DNA of 64,000 nt from Corynebacterium faecale (GTDB lineage Bacteria > Actinomycetota > Actinomycetes > Mycobacteriales > Mycobacteriaceae): NCBI RefSeq assembly GCF_030408735.1, contig NZ_CP047204.1, positions 1,116,001 through 1,180,000 on the forward strand, written 5' to 3'. Under the pieces are notes generated by a model. It worked only from the letters and a program-made list of their open reading frames with translations, was not told the DNA's origin and ran no database searches. Position 1 is the first letter of the stretch. Every line of letters begins with the position of its first letter. Positions 10,037 to 20,242 of this stretch are shown piece by piece. Made by a program: the position numbers and the translations under genes.

Positions 10037-11758
10037 ATGAAATCACCAGCTTCACTACAGCTAGAAAAATTTCCTCCCGACTCTCATCAAAAACAGAGAG
10101 CAGAATTTTCTCTTGACCGAAATCAAGCAGTCTTGAACGTTGCATTGCACGGGATAGGAGATGATACGGTACTCCGAGCAGCAGTTTTTGACCACAAAGG
10201 CAGAAAATTCGTGGCTTTCCTTGGACTCCAGCCTACGAGCTCACAGCAAATTGACCTAACACCATTCCCTCAGTTGTCACATTTCTCCATCAAAATACAG
10301 ACCCTCGTTGGTGAGAAATGGACTGACATTGCAAAGGGGCACCGAATTTCGCAATCCGAAATCGATGAAGTTTATGTTCTTGACCCTAGTTCGCGAGATA
10401 TACGAGTGGACTGTTATGCCCTCGTGCGCACGCTTCGAGGAAAGATCATTGCCGAGTACCTTATTCCAGCTGAGAAGAAGGTTTCACTTGTCCTTAGCTT
10501 TTCGGACGACGACAAATATCAGGTTGTCTATTATTCTTTTGATTCAAAACGGGCTAGACGTGGCAAGCCACTCACCTCGTCCTTGGCGATCCTCCCGAGT
10601 TCCCTAAGAGGGGGGGTGCCAAAAGACGTATATACAGTTACCGACGAACTGAAATATTCGATTAGGCGCAAGGTAACCCTCAGTCCCACAATGTTAGTGG
10701 CTAAAAAGACTGGTGGAGGATTTTGCACTTCAGGCTACACAGGCGCTTGGGAGGATGGTGAAGAAATAGCGGAATGTGTAGAGTTTACTCTAGGACGTCA
10801 ACAATTTTTATTTCCTGAGCCACCAGATAAAATTGAGATTAAACTACCGTCTCCGATAATCTACTTGGGACTTCCTCATCGCGGGTGGGGTCACTTCTTG
10901 ACTGAGGGCCTGTCGCGAATCTGGTTCGCTATGCAGAACCCCCAGATACCCGTTCTTTGGGATACTGCGGTCCTGCCGAAATACGCCCAGTCGGTTTTTG
11001 ACTCGCTAGGTATCCGCAATGAAATGTACTTTCTAACTCAGCACTCATATGCAGAGGAAGTTATTTTTCCATTCCCGGGAATAGGTCTAGGTGACTACGT
11101 CTCTCCTGATTTCGCAGAAGTTGTTGGGGCGATTCCACCCTCTCCTATTATCCCAGGAAAGAGAATATTTCTGAGCAGAGCTGAGCTTCAAGAAGAGGGG
11201 GCTCAACTAGCAGGTGATGGCGAAAAACGATTGTTAGAATTGATGAGAGAGAATGGTTTTGAGCCCTTTGCTCCAGAACTACATTCTCTTTCTGAGCAGC
11301 TTAATGAATTGTCGTCAGCCGAAGTCGTCGTTGGGATAGAAGGATCAGCATTCCATACGCTTCTTCTGCTTCAGGGCTCCGTGAATACACAATATTGGGC
11401 ACTTAGTCGTCATCGTGGAGGTAGCGGGGTTTTTGAACATATTAAGCAAGCTAAGGATCTTAAATATGACACTCTTAATTATCTACAAGGGCGTTACAAG
11501 GGGCACCGGGAGCCTATCGATCTAGATCTAGATGCTCTTGGTCAAGATCTGAGTCGCACTAAAGGTTTTACAGAAAATCTAGAGTTACTTAAAGAGCGTG
11601 TAGAGAAACCTGTAAACTCACAAATTTCTTTTAGTGGACATCTAAAGAATACCCAGGTGCGACTATCTAATAGAGAAAGAGTAATCTATCAGGTAAATAA
11701 GGGTCTCCGTGAGGGTAATATCGACGCAGCGGCAAGGGCTTTAGGGAGTTATTTTTAG
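10037..11758 (+). CDS. GT61-type glycosyltransferase
   Basis: 573 residues, preceded by AAGGA about 10 bases upstream. The N-terminal 250 residues are not recognised. The C-terminal half resembles family 61 glycosyltransferases (DUF563): PHRGWGHFLTEGLSRIWFA around 283-300, KRIFLSRAE, then the diagnostic EVVVGIEGSAFHTLLLLQ near 430-447. The donor and acceptor are unknown. The gene follows rmlA by 77 bp and is clearly more AT-rich than the rml genes. No signal peptide or membrane segment is visible, so it is presumably a cytoplasmic or peripheral enzyme building the locus polysaccharide. Confidence 0.75.
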   Translation: MKSPASLQLEKFPPDSHQKQRAEFSLDRNQAVLNVALHGIGDDTVLRAAVFDHKGRKFVAFLGLQPTSSQQIDLTPFPQLSHFSIKIQTLVGEKWTDIAKGHRISQSEIDEVYVLDPSSRDIRVDCYALVRTLRGKIIAEYLIPAEKKVSLVLSFSDDDKYQVVYYSFDSKRARRGKPLTSSLAILPSSLRGGVPKDVYTVTDELKYSIRRKVTLSPTMLVAKKTGGGFCTSGYTGAWEDGEEIAECVEFTLGRQQFLFPEPPDKIEIKLPSPIIYLGLPHRGWGHFLTEGLSRIWFAMQNPQIPVLWDTAVLPKYAQSVFDSLGIRNEMYFLTQHSYAEEVIFPFPGIGLGDYVSPDFAEVVGAIPPSPIIPGKRIFLSRAELQEEGAQLAGDGEKRLLELMRENGFEPFAPELHSLSEQLNELSSAEVVVGIEGSAFHTLLLLQGSVNTQYWALSRHRGGSGVFEHIKQAKDLKYDTLNYLQGRYKGHREPIDLDLDALGQDLSRTKGFTENLELLKERVEKPVNSQISFSGHLKNTQVRLSNRERVIYQVNKGLREGNIDAAARALGSYF

Positions 11759-11869
11759 TAGTATTTTGCTAGATGGGGTGCGACCACAGTACGGGTGACA
11801 GGTCACAAAGCGGATGATCGCGGCGTGGAGTTGGGCGAGTCTGACCTAAAAGCGGTCAAGTCCGCGCGA

Positions 11870-13309
11870 GTGGTGTATCTGCCCTTTCGATAAAACAAGC
11901 AGCATAACGACCTCAAGGACCATCACGAGCTAAATGCCGGCACTGGCTCATGCCACGTCCCTTCGCGTGATCTCAGACGCAGCAGCGTCGTCCGCATCGA
12001 TAATGTTCGCCGTCATCATCACCCTGGTCTGCTCCAGGCTCGTCAATGACATGTACCGTTTCTGCTGGATCCAATCATCATGCTGTTCTGCCAGGACAGC
12101 ACCGACCAGGCGCACGACAGCGTCCCGGTTGGGGAAGATCCCGACGACATCGGTGCGCCGGCGAATCTCCCGGTTCAACCGCTCGGTGGGGTTGTTCGAC
12201 CAGACCTTGGTCCACACAACCTTGGGCGCGTTCGTGAACGCTAGCAGCTCATCAAGAGCTTCTTCCAGGTAATCGGCCACATCCGGGAACTTCTGCTGAC
12301 AGAACTCCACCACATCCCTGGCCTGAGCCCACACCGATGCCGCATCCGGCTGCTGGAAAATAGTGTGGAACATCGCCGACAAGGTCGGCCACTGCGTTTT
12401 CGGCACCATCCCGTACAGGTTCTTGGAAAAGTGCGTGCGACACCGTTGCCACGAGGCATTCGGCAGGACCTCACCGATGGCGTGCTGGATCCCCAGATGC
12501 GCATCACTGGTCACCAAATAGACCTCGTTGAGCCCTCGGGCCTTGAGGTCCCGGAAGAACCTAAGTCCACGATGCTACAGACTCGGCTGTGGCGACCTGC
12601 ATGCCCAATAACTCCCGGTACCCTTCCGAATTCACGCCAGTAGCCAGCAGGACAGAGGTTTTCACCACCCGGCCGCCTTCACGGACTTTCATGGTCAGCG
12701 CGTCACAGGAAACGTAGAGGTAGGGGCCGGTATCAAGTGGGCGGGTGCGGAAATCTTCGACCATGACGTCGAGATCTTTGGCCATGTCCGATACCTGGGA
12801 TTTCGACAGGTTGTTGATGCCTAGGGTGGCGACCAGGTCGTTCATCCGCCGGGTGGACACGCCCTTGAGGTAGCAGGTGGCGATGACGGTGGTCAGGGCC
12901 CGTTCAGCACGGGTGCGTCGTTCCAGTAACCAGTCAGGAAAGAAGGAGCCGGTGCGTAGTTTCGGGACCGCGACGTCGACGGTGCCGACTCTGGTGTCGA
13001 AGTCCCTATGGCGGTACTCGTTGCGGGTGTTAACCCGGTCCTGGGAGACGGTGGCGTAATCAGCGCCGCAGACCTGGTCAGCCTGGGTGGACAGGATCTG
13101 GTTGATGAAGCCCTGGAGCATCTCTCGCATGAGATCCGGGGATGCTTGGGCGAGTAATTCGTCGAGATAGGTGGTCGGGTCGATAGAATAGGGGCCAGCG
13201 GCCATCGTGGGTTCCCTTTCGAGGATAGGTAAGAGTTGATTCGAAAGGTACTGCGGTGGTCGCCTCATGTGTTCATGGGGTCCCTCACCGGCAGTTACAG
13301 ATACACCAC
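11870..13309 (-). mobile_element. IS256-family insertion sequence (defective)
   Basis: Bounded by the inverted 12-mer GTGGTGTATCTG (11870-11881) and CAGATACACCAC (13298-13309). It carries a minus-strand Mutator-type transposase. The 8-9 bases outside the two ends do not match, so no target duplication remains and one side has probably been rearranged. Its right end lies only about 60 bp from the IS3 orfA start. The 111 bp to its left (11759-11869) contain no recognisable gene. Confidence 0.8.
11948..13205 (-). pseudogene. IS256-family transposase, one-base frameshift
   Basis: Starts at the ATG at 13205 (MAAGPYSIDPTTYLDELL) with AGGGA about 10 bases upstream. The first part runs through TRVGTVDVAVPKLRTGSFFP and LYVSCDALTMKVREGGRV (first catalytic Asp), then stops at 12561 after SVASWT. 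One base too many near 12571 (ACTTAGG where ACTAGG would continue WTRFFRDLKARGL) breaks the frame. The second part continues from 12517 downward through VTSDAHLGIQHAI (second Asp), WQRCRTHFSKNL and VWSNNPTERLNREIRRRTDVVGIFP (catalytic Glu). Restoring one base would give a full-length transposase of about 420 residues. Confidence 0.85.
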
Positions 13310-13370
13310 GCTAATGGACACGACCGAAACCCACCGAATTATTCAGCAGTCTCCTAGGAGAATTAGTGCC

Positions 13371-13640
13371 ATGTCGAATCGCCGTATCTTCACCGAAGAG
13401 TTCAAAGCAGGAGCTGTGCAACTCGTCGTCTCATCAGGACGCTCCATCAAGGAAGTGGCAAGCGAGTTGGGTATCAAAGAAGGAACACTGGGCGCGTGGG
13501 TAAGAACCTGGAAGGCCGAGCACCCAGATGCCGGTGTGGATGAACCAGGCCCGGTTGAATGGGCGAAATACAAGGCCCTGCAGGCAGAAAACGCTGCGTT
13601 GAAACGAGAAAACGAGTTTCTGGGAAAAGCCAGCGCCTTC
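13371..13640 (+). CDS. IS3-family transposase orfA
   Basis: Starts at the ATG at 13371 (MSNRRIFTEEFKAGAVQLV), preceded by AGGAG about 10 bases upstream. It encodes the helix-turn-helix protein (SIKEVASELGIKEGTLGAWVRTW) and a leucine-zipper-like tail (ALQAENAALKRENEFL). The frame runs on to 13835 but homology stops near 13640, where orfB takes over one frame away. Such elements normally produce the OrfAB fusion by frameshifting around this point. It is intact, but its partner orfB is destroyed. Confidence 0.82.
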
Positions 13641-13641
13641 T

Positions 13642-14157
13642 TTGGAAGCCGAAGCACCTGTAGAGGATCTCTCAGCGTTCATCGAGCAAGAGAAGGCCGT
13701 CTTTCCCATTACATGGATGTGCAGGCGGCTGGGTGTATCCAGAGCATCATATTACCGGTGGGCCAACCCCACCGGACTGACTCCCACAGCCACAAGGCAT
13801 TTAAAGCTCAAGCACGAGGTCGCCCAGGAGTTTGAAAACAGTAACCACATGGCTGGCAGGGATCAGCTGACCACGCTGCTCAACCAACGAGGTGTCAACG
13901 TTTCTACCGGGACCGTGGGATCAATTATGAACGAATTAGAACTACGTGCCAGGGGCGATGCGTGCCTGGAAGAACACCACGGTCAACGACCCAGCAGCCC
14001 GGACTGAGCATATTAAAAATCATATGATCGACAGCCACGGAAAACGAGACTTTACCGCGACCGTGCCTGGGACCAGGCTTGTTGGTGACATCACCTACCT
14101 CAAGACTGGCTCCGGGTGGCTATATCTGGCCACTGTGATCGATTTAGCCACACGCAT
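13642..14157 (+). pseudogene. IS3-family transposase orfB, 5' fragment
   Basis: Begins with the HTH_21-type region (FPITWMCRRLGVSRASYYRW), then AGRDQLTTLLNQRGVNVSTGTV. A G-run near 13950 shifts the frame; the sequence continues as AMRAWKNTTVNDPAA and into the integrase core TRLVGDITYLKTGSGWLYL with the first catalytic Asp. It ends at DLATRMVVG, where the IS1380-bounded unit begins. The next part of the same protein (MRTPLVINALAMAHDHG) is found 6.1 kb away at 20248. Confidence 0.83.
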
Positions 14158-14197
14158 GGTGGTCGGGCCCGTGCCCCACCCTTGGTTCATGACCTAA

Positions 14198-15947
14198 CCC
14201 GGGTTTTTCACGGTGACCGGTGGACACGGGCCCGCCAATAGAAGAAGTGACCCCCTGACCAGGTAAAATTTGGAGTTACCACGCTACAAATCACCAGTCA
14301 GAAAGGTCACCTTCAAGGTGAAGACTACCACCATCACCATCGGGGCTCCATCCCCACGCCAGATCTGCTCGAACGCCGGATTATTAGCCTTCGCCCGCAC
14401 CGCCACCCACCTCGCCGTCACCGACACCATCGACGACGCGTTGACCGGCCAGCAGAGCCCGAACCTGACCCACACTGTCGGCTCCACCATGACCTCACTG
14501 GCACTGGCGTTGATCCTCGGCGCTGACGACGTCAGCGACATCAACCTGCTCGACCCGTTGGTGTCCACCGGGCTGATCACCCAGGTGCCGTCAGATTCCA
14601 CGATCCACCGCCGCCACCAAGAACTCGCCGACCTCGGCAACAACGCACGCTCACCGTTGACGGCGGCGATGAAAACCATCCGCACCCGGGCATGGAACAA
14701 GCTCGGCCCCCGCAACCCGGCCACACGGGCCACAGTCGATAATCCCCTGGTCATCGACCTGGATGCCACCGAAATCACCGCGCATTCGGACAAGGAACTG
14801 GCGTCTGCGACGTGGAAGAAACACTTCGGTTTCCACCCGCTGTGCGCCTTTATCGACCTCGGTGACGACCACGGCGGGGAAGTACTGTCCATCAAGCTAC
14901 GCACCGGCAAAGCCGGGGCCAACACCGTCGCCGATCACCTCGACGTCCTCGACGCAGCCCTGGCCTCATTGCCGGATCACGCGGACGGTCAGCCCTGGGG
15001 CAGGAGGTTGCTCATCCGCAGTGACGCCGGCGGCGGGACGAAAGGACTCATCGAGCACATTGAGTCCCTGGGGCATGGTTACCTGATGGGGTTTCGCGGC
15101 AGCGATGCGATCGGCATTATCGCTTCCACCACGGGCAAGGCGGCGAAGTCCCATATTCTGCGCCCGGACGGGGCACCTGCGACACTGGCCACCGGGTTCA
15201 TCGCCGATATCACCGGACGCATCCAGACCTGGGCGCCGCAGCGCCCACCCAAGATCGGCATCAACCTGGACAACTACCCGGCCGGGATGCGGGTGATCAT
15301 GAAAGCCGAGCACCCCGCCAGCGGCGCACAGTTGACGATCACGGATGTCGACGGGCGCCGCGTGCGATTGTTTGTGACCAACCTGACTGGCCAGCCCCAG
15401 CGCCTGGACCGGGCCTACAGTCGCCGGGGCCGGTGCGAGCAACGCATCAAGAACCTCAAAGACCTGGGATTATCCAAACTTCCGCATCATGGGTTCGGAA
15501 TGAACCAGGCGTGGATCTTGTCGGTGATGCTGGCGCATAACCTCATCGTCTACACCGGCCTGATCGACAGCATTGCTGGTCACGGGCATGGGCATCGGTG
15601 GTGGGGATGGGAACCAAAAACGATTCGGGCCCGGACATCAGCATCGCCGCAGTGATCACCCGGCATGCCCGCCGACTGATCTTGCGGGTGGATCGGGCCG
15701 CCCCCTGGCAGTCGTTGCTGCGCACGGTGCTGGGACACCAACAGCACCGGGCACCGTCCTGACACAGCTGTTGACCCCCTTGGCACTGTTTCCTGTTCCT
15801 GCTGCCCTTGTCCACTACGACGTTAAGAAAGCCGCCCTGCACCGACGCCGTCCCGAGCACCCGGGACAGTTCGTCATACCGTGACCGGAAAGCCGGTTGC
15901 GGACAGCTCAGCAGCCCTGTCAACGGACTTCCCGTGAAGAATCCGGG
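14198..15947 (+). mobile_element. IS1380-family element, copy 1 of two identical copies
   Basis: Ends CCCGGGTTTTTCACGG and, inverted, CCCGGATTCTTCACGG. Identical in sequence to 18493-20242, and the identity continues about 40 bp further left, to 14158. CTAA lies on the left side, but TTAG rather than CTAA on the right, so this copy lacks a matching target duplication. Direct orientation relative to copy 2. The shared left flank contains a dyad: GGGCCCGTG near 14165 pairs with CACGGGCCC near 14227. Confidence 0.85.
14270..15655 (+). CDS. IS1380-family transposase (copy 1)
   Basis: 461 residues from a TTG. The DDE-type core includes LVIDLDATEITAHSDKE with the first Asp, KHFGFHPLCAFID, RLLIRSDAGGGTKGLIEHI with the second, and SRRGRCEQRIKNLKDLGLSKLPHH with the final Glu, followed by NQAWILSVMLAHNL. 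The last residues (WGWEPKTIRARTSASPQ) end early: C-terminal homology (VITRHARRLILRVDRAAPW) continues in another frame past the stop, so the C-terminus appears shortened by a frameshift. The catalytic region is complete. Identical to copy 2 (18565-19950). Confidence 0.85.
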   Translation: MELPRYKSPVRKVTFKVKTTTITIGAPSPRQICSNAGLLAFARTATHLAVTDTIDDALTGQQSPNLTHTVGSTMTSLALALILGADDVSDINLLDPLVSTGLITQVPSDSTIHRRHQELADLGNNARSPLTAAMKTIRTRAWNKLGPRNPATRATVDNPLVIDLDATEITAHSDKELASATWKKHFGFHPLCAFIDLGDDHGGEVLSIKLRTGKAGANTVADHLDVLDAALASLPDHADGQPWGRRLLIRSDAGGGTKGLIEHIESLGHGYLMGFRGSDAIGIIASTTGKAAKSHILRPDGAPATLATGFIADITGRIQTWAPQRPPKIGINLDNYPAGMRVIMKAEHPASGAQLTITDVDGRRVRLFVTNLTGQPQRLDRAYSRRGRCEQRIKNLKDLGLSKLPHHGFGMNQAWILSVMLAHNLIVYTGLIDSIAGHGHGHRWWGWEPKTIRARTSASPQ

Positions 15948-16030
15948 TTAGTAAGGCCACGGCGCCGACAAATTGCAGTATTATCAAGGTCTCCCTAAAA
16001 ATTCATTACGCCGACAGGAAAAGTGAGAAA

Positions 16031-17239
16031 ATGGCAAAATTTATTGGACACACTAGATTCAGCTTATTTACCCCCGGAAAAAATACCTGGAAAGCAAGTA
16101 GACAAGCCGTATCAAATGAGGAGTATGCCGAATATTTGTACTCTACAGAGCGCCTAGATTTCAGGAAAAAAATCTTTCTAGAAACCTCCCTCCCACTCTT
16201 GGCGCAGGCCGCTGCAAATCACGACCTCAAACACGTAGTATCTTTCTCCTCCAACCTTCCTCAGCAATATAAAAAAGACCTGATTGATGCTGGAAAAAAA
16301 TATGACTTTATAATTCTAGATGAACTGCCTCCAGAAACACCTGCCGTTAACTGGTTCGACAAAGCCAAGAATACCATCGAGACCGGTGAAGTATTTGCAA
16401 CGTATCGCCTCGACGACGACGATCTGGTAAGTGTCAACTTCTTTAACCACCTTTCAAAGTATGTTGACGATGCATTTGTACAGATGATCGTGAGCTTCGG
16501 CAGCGGAATCACCGCTATATGGGATGGCTCACAATTTAAGAGGCCGAGTTTGATCCACAAACCACTGCTCGCCATTGGAATGGCGGAAATTAATAAGAAA
16601 ATCGATGAAACTCAATTCTTAAGCCCTGCCAAAGGTTCAGGCTACAGTCACATGGTTGCTGACCGCGGCAATCCAGTGATTCTTGATTCACGTGGGCTCG
16701 ATTTTTTCTGGACTAGATCCAACAATCAAGACACTCTCTACAAACAGGACACCAGCCTACAGCGGATCGCGGAAGTTAACTCGGAGTTGGAAAATGCCAC
16801 TAGCGAACAGATTGAGTCCGCCTTCCCCGGTCTTGCCCCGCTTATGCGGTACCCCTCGATAATTCAACTCTCCGACAATTCCATCTCAGTGGATGATTCT
16901 ACGAAATTTGAATTTCATGAACCTCAGCAGCAGTTCTCTATAGCTATCGAATATGAAGCGGACAGCGGCGTTCGAAAAGATTCATACCGCATCAGCTTCA
17001 AATTCGAGAACACCACTGAAAATCAGGCCATTGACGACCTTAGGGTACGTGGAATATCGAAATCAAAGGATCCTGAAATCGGTCACTTTAAGCCAGCAGA
17101 TTTTAAAAAGGGGAACCACGTTGCGAGACTCTCAGTGGCTCTTCCTGATGGCTTCCTTTGTTCAAGCGTCAGAATAATCCGAAACGAAACTGAAGCCGGC
17201 CATGTGAACTTACGCAGTGTGAGTATTCAGGAGTTTTAG
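16031..17239 (+). CDS. Putative rhamnosyl transferase-like glycosyltransferase
   Basis: 402 residues. The N-terminal 240 residues resemble proteins annotated as putative rhamnosyl transferases: FIGHTRFSLFTPG at the start, FRKKIFLETSLPLLAQAA, and the acidic motif YRLDDDDLVSVNFFNHL at about 133-149, the likely nucleotide-sugar/metal site. The C-terminal 130 residues look like a beta-rich accessory region and were not recognised. Strongly AT-rich compared with its surroundings. It is the only apparently intact non-transposase gene between the two identical IS1380 copies, so it may have been mobilised with them. With rmlB-rmlCD-rmlA making dTDP-rhamnose nearby, transfer of rhamnose is a reasonable inference, not shown by sequence. 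Confidence 0.65.
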   Translation: MAKFIGHTRFSLFTPGKNTWKASRQAVSNEEYAEYLYSTERLDFRKKIFLETSLPLLAQAAANHDLKHVVSFSSNLPQQYKKDLIDAGKKYDFIILDELPPETPAVNWFDKAKNTIETGEVFATYRLDDDDLVSVNFFNHLSKYVDDAFVQMIVSFGSGITAIWDGSQFKRPSLIHKPLLAIGMAEINKKIDETQFLSPAKGSGYSHMVADRGNPVILDSRGLDFFWTRSNNQDTLYKQDTSLQRIAEVNSELENATSEQIESAFPGLAPLMRYPSIIQLSDNSISVDDSTKFEFHEPQQQFSIAIEYEADSGVRKDSYRISFKFENTTENQAIDDLRVRGISKSKDPEIGHFKPADFKKGNHVARLSVALPDGFLCSSVRIIRNETEAGHVNLRSVSIQEF

Positions 17240-17465
17240 CCCGGATTCTTCATGAGAAGGCCGTCGGGAGGGCCGCTGACATGTCCACAACCGGCTTCCA
17301 GGTCACCGCATGAATAACTGCCCTGAACGCTCGGAAGGCGTTGATATGAGGCAGCTTTCTCACGGCCGGGGCGAATACAGGACGTCAGAAACAGAAAACA
17401 GTGCCAAGGGTTCAACAGCAAACGTCAGGACGGTGCCCGATCCTGATACCGACCCAACACACGCA
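17240..17465. other. Gap without recognisable gene between glycosyltransferase and IS scraps
   Basis: No coding frame with recognisable similarity is visible. The region probably consists of further insertion-sequence debris. Confidence 0.4.
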
Positions 17466-17623
17466 AGGTCTATGGCCGGCGCAAACTCTGGAAGACCGCC
17501 ATCCGTGACGGCATGATTATTGGTCGTGGCCAGGTCGAACGTTTGATGAGAATTACCGGTATTCGTGGTGTCGCCCGCGGGATGCACCGGAAGAGAACGA
17601 CGGTGGCCAATCCCGCGGCCTGA
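17466..17623 (+). pseudogene. IS3-family orfB fragment
   Basis: A frame reads KVYGRRKLWKTAIRDGM, then VERLMRITGIRGVARGMHRK and RTTVANPAA before a stop. This is the segment between the HTH and integrase core of an IS3-family (IS150/IS51-like) OrfB. Only about 50 residues remain, with no start and no catalytic core. It comes from a different element than the split IS3 at 13.3-22.1 kb. Confidence 0.75.
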
Positions 17624-17796
17624 TCGACAAGTATGAATATTCGCTTTACTGGGGTCCGTCGATCGCGTGTCCGGGGGCCGGCGGGCTGAGGATGCATTCG
17701 TAGGCTTCGGGGCCACTCGTGATGCGCTTGGGGGCCACCACGCTTAGGCTCCTACCGCCGTGTGTATAGGGCACGCGGCGGAAGGAGCACGCAACC

Positions 17797-18275
17797 ATGG
17801 TACGAAGGATCAGAGCGAAGCTGATACTCCAGCTCCGCGCAGAAGGGCTGTCCGGACGCGCAATCGCCGCCTCACAGGGCATGTCCCGAAAGAGCATTAC
17901 CGCGGTGTTGGAAGCCGCCGACGCCGCCAGCGTCGGGTGGGACGACGTCGCCGACCGCCCCGAGGGCGAGGTGTATGAGCTGCTGTTTCCCGGCCGGGGC
18001 CAGCACCATAGTGTCTTCGCCCAACCGGACTGGGAGAAGGTTCACCGGGAACTGGCCCGGGTCGGGGTGACACTGAAGCTGCTGCACGGCGAGTACGCCG
18101 ACGACTGCGCCGCCGCCGGCGCCGCGGCGATGGGCTACGACCGGTTCTGCCGGACCTATCAGCGCCATGTGCTGGTCACCGGGGCCGCGTCGCGGGTGGG
18201 GCACAAGGCCGCGCAAACCGTGGAGGTCGACTGGTCCGGGCCGACGATGACGCTGGTCGACCCGGTCAGTGGCTC
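17797..18275 (+). pseudogene. IS21-family istA transposase, 3'-truncated
   Basis: Starts at an ATG (MVRRIRAKLILQLRAEGLS) and contains the resolvase-like helix-turn-helix GRAIAASQGMSRKSITAVLE, then YDRFCRTYQRHV and HKAAQTVEVDWSGPTMTLVD, the beginning of the integrase core with its first Asp. Homology stops near 18275; the frame runs on into unrelated sequence to the next element. No istB partner is present. Confidence 0.8.
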
Positions 18276-18492
18276 CCCTGTGTGTGATCAACTCTTTGTA
18301 GGCCGGTTGAGCAACACATTCCGGCCGGATCAGCGGCTGGTTTCCCGCCGAAAGAGCACGCAAAACCTGCCATCCCACTGCACGCCCGTCACTAGCCAGT
18401 CGACAGGGCCCCGGGCGGGTACGCACTCGAAAACACGATCGCATTCACCCCAGGTGGTCGGGCCCGTGCCCCACCCTTGGTTCATGACCTAA

Positions 18493-20242
18493 CCCGGGTT
18501 TTTCACGGTGACCGGTGGACACGGGCCCGCCAATAGAAGAAGTGACCCCCTGACCAGGTAAAATTTGGAGTTACCACGCTACAAATCACCAGTCAGAAAG
18601 GTCACCTTCAAGGTGAAGACTACCACCATCACCATCGGGGCTCCATCCCCACGCCAGATCTGCTCGAACGCCGGATTATTAGCCTTCGCCCGCACCGCCA
18701 CCCACCTCGCCGTCACCGACACCATCGACGACGCGTTGACCGGCCAGCAGAGCCCGAACCTGACCCACACTGTCGGCTCCACCATGACCTCACTGGCACT
18801 GGCGTTGATCCTCGGCGCTGACGACGTCAGCGACATCAACCTGCTCGACCCGTTGGTGTCCACCGGGCTGATCACCCAGGTGCCGTCAGATTCCACGATC
18901 CACCGCCGCCACCAAGAACTCGCCGACCTCGGCAACAACGCACGCTCACCGTTGACGGCGGCGATGAAAACCATCCGCACCCGGGCATGGAACAAGCTCG
19001 GCCCCCGCAACCCGGCCACACGGGCCACAGTCGATAATCCCCTGGTCATCGACCTGGATGCCACCGAAATCACCGCGCATTCGGACAAGGAACTGGCGTC
19101 TGCGACGTGGAAGAAACACTTCGGTTTCCACCCGCTGTGCGCCTTTATCGACCTCGGTGACGACCACGGCGGGGAAGTACTGTCCATCAAGCTACGCACC
19201 GGCAAAGCCGGGGCCAACACCGTCGCCGATCACCTCGACGTCCTCGACGCAGCCCTGGCCTCATTGCCGGATCACGCGGACGGTCAGCCCTGGGGCAGGA
19301 GGTTGCTCATCCGCAGTGACGCCGGCGGCGGGACGAAAGGACTCATCGAGCACATTGAGTCCCTGGGGCATGGTTACCTGATGGGGTTTCGCGGCAGCGA
19401 TGCGATCGGCATTATCGCTTCCACCACGGGCAAGGCGGCGAAGTCCCATATTCTGCGCCCGGACGGGGCACCTGCGACACTGGCCACCGGGTTCATCGCC
19501 GATATCACCGGACGCATCCAGACCTGGGCGCCGCAGCGCCCACCCAAGATCGGCATCAACCTGGACAACTACCCGGCCGGGATGCGGGTGATCATGAAAG
19601 CCGAGCACCCCGCCAGCGGCGCACAGTTGACGATCACGGATGTCGACGGGCGCCGCGTGCGATTGTTTGTGACCAACCTGACTGGCCAGCCCCAGCGCCT
19701 GGACCGGGCCTACAGTCGCCGGGGCCGGTGCGAGCAACGCATCAAGAACCTCAAAGACCTGGGATTATCCAAACTTCCGCATCATGGGTTCGGAATGAAC
19801 CAGGCGTGGATCTTGTCGGTGATGCTGGCGCATAACCTCATCGTCTACACCGGCCTGATCGACAGCATTGCTGGTCACGGGCATGGGCATCGGTGGTGGG
19901 GATGGGAACCAAAAACGATTCGGGCCCGGACATCAGCATCGCCGCAGTGATCACCCGGCATGCCCGCCGACTGATCTTGCGGGTGGATCGGGCCGCCCCC
20001 TGGCAGTCGTTGCTGCGCACGGTGCTGGGACACCAACAGCACCGGGCACCGTCCTGACACAGCTGTTGACCCCCTTGGCACTGTTTCCTGTTCCTGCTGC
20101 CCTTGTCCACTACGACGTTAAGAAAGCCGCCCTGCACCGACGCCGTCCCGAGCACCCGGGACAGTTCGTCATACCGTGACCGGAAAGCCGGTTGCGGACA
20201 GCTCAGCAGCCCTGTCAACGGACTTCCCGTGAAGAATCCGGG
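18493..20242 (+). mobile_element. IS1380-family element, copy 2 of two identical copies
   Basis: Base-for-base repeat of 14198-15947 as far as I can compare, in the same orientation. This copy is flanked by CTAA on both sides (18489-18492 and 20243-20246), the 4-bp duplication expected for IS1380. Its right flank continues directly into the middle of the split IS3 orfB. Its left flank shares about 40 bp with the left flank of copy 1, then diverges into the IS21 remnant region. Confidence 0.87.
18565..19950 (+). CDS. IS1380-family transposase (copy 2)
   Basis: 461 residues, identical to the copy 1 product, including the early C-terminal stop (ending RTSASPQ) with family homology continuing in another frame. 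Because both copies share this lesion, the duplication happened after it or the shorter form is functional. Confidence 0.85.
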   Translation: MELPRYKSPVRKVTFKVKTTTITIGAPSPRQICSNAGLLAFARTATHLAVTDTIDDALTGQQSPNLTHTVGSTMTSLALALILGADDVSDINLLDPLVSTGLITQVPSDSTIHRRHQELADLGNNARSPLTAAMKTIRTRAWNKLGPRNPATRATVDNPLVIDLDATEITAHSDKELASATWKKHFGFHPLCAFIDLGDDHGGEVLSIKLRTGKAGANTVADHLDVLDAALASLPDHADGQPWGRRLLIRSDAGGGTKGLIEHIESLGHGYLMGFRGSDAIGIIASTTGKAAKSHILRPDGAPATLATGFIADITGRIQTWAPQRPPKIGINLDNYPAGMRVIMKAEHPASGAQLTITDVDGRRVRLFVTNLTGQPQRLDRAYSRRGRCEQRIKNLKDLGLSKLPHHGFGMNQAWILSVMLAHNLIVYTGLIDSIAGHGHGHRWWGWEPKTIRARTSASPQ

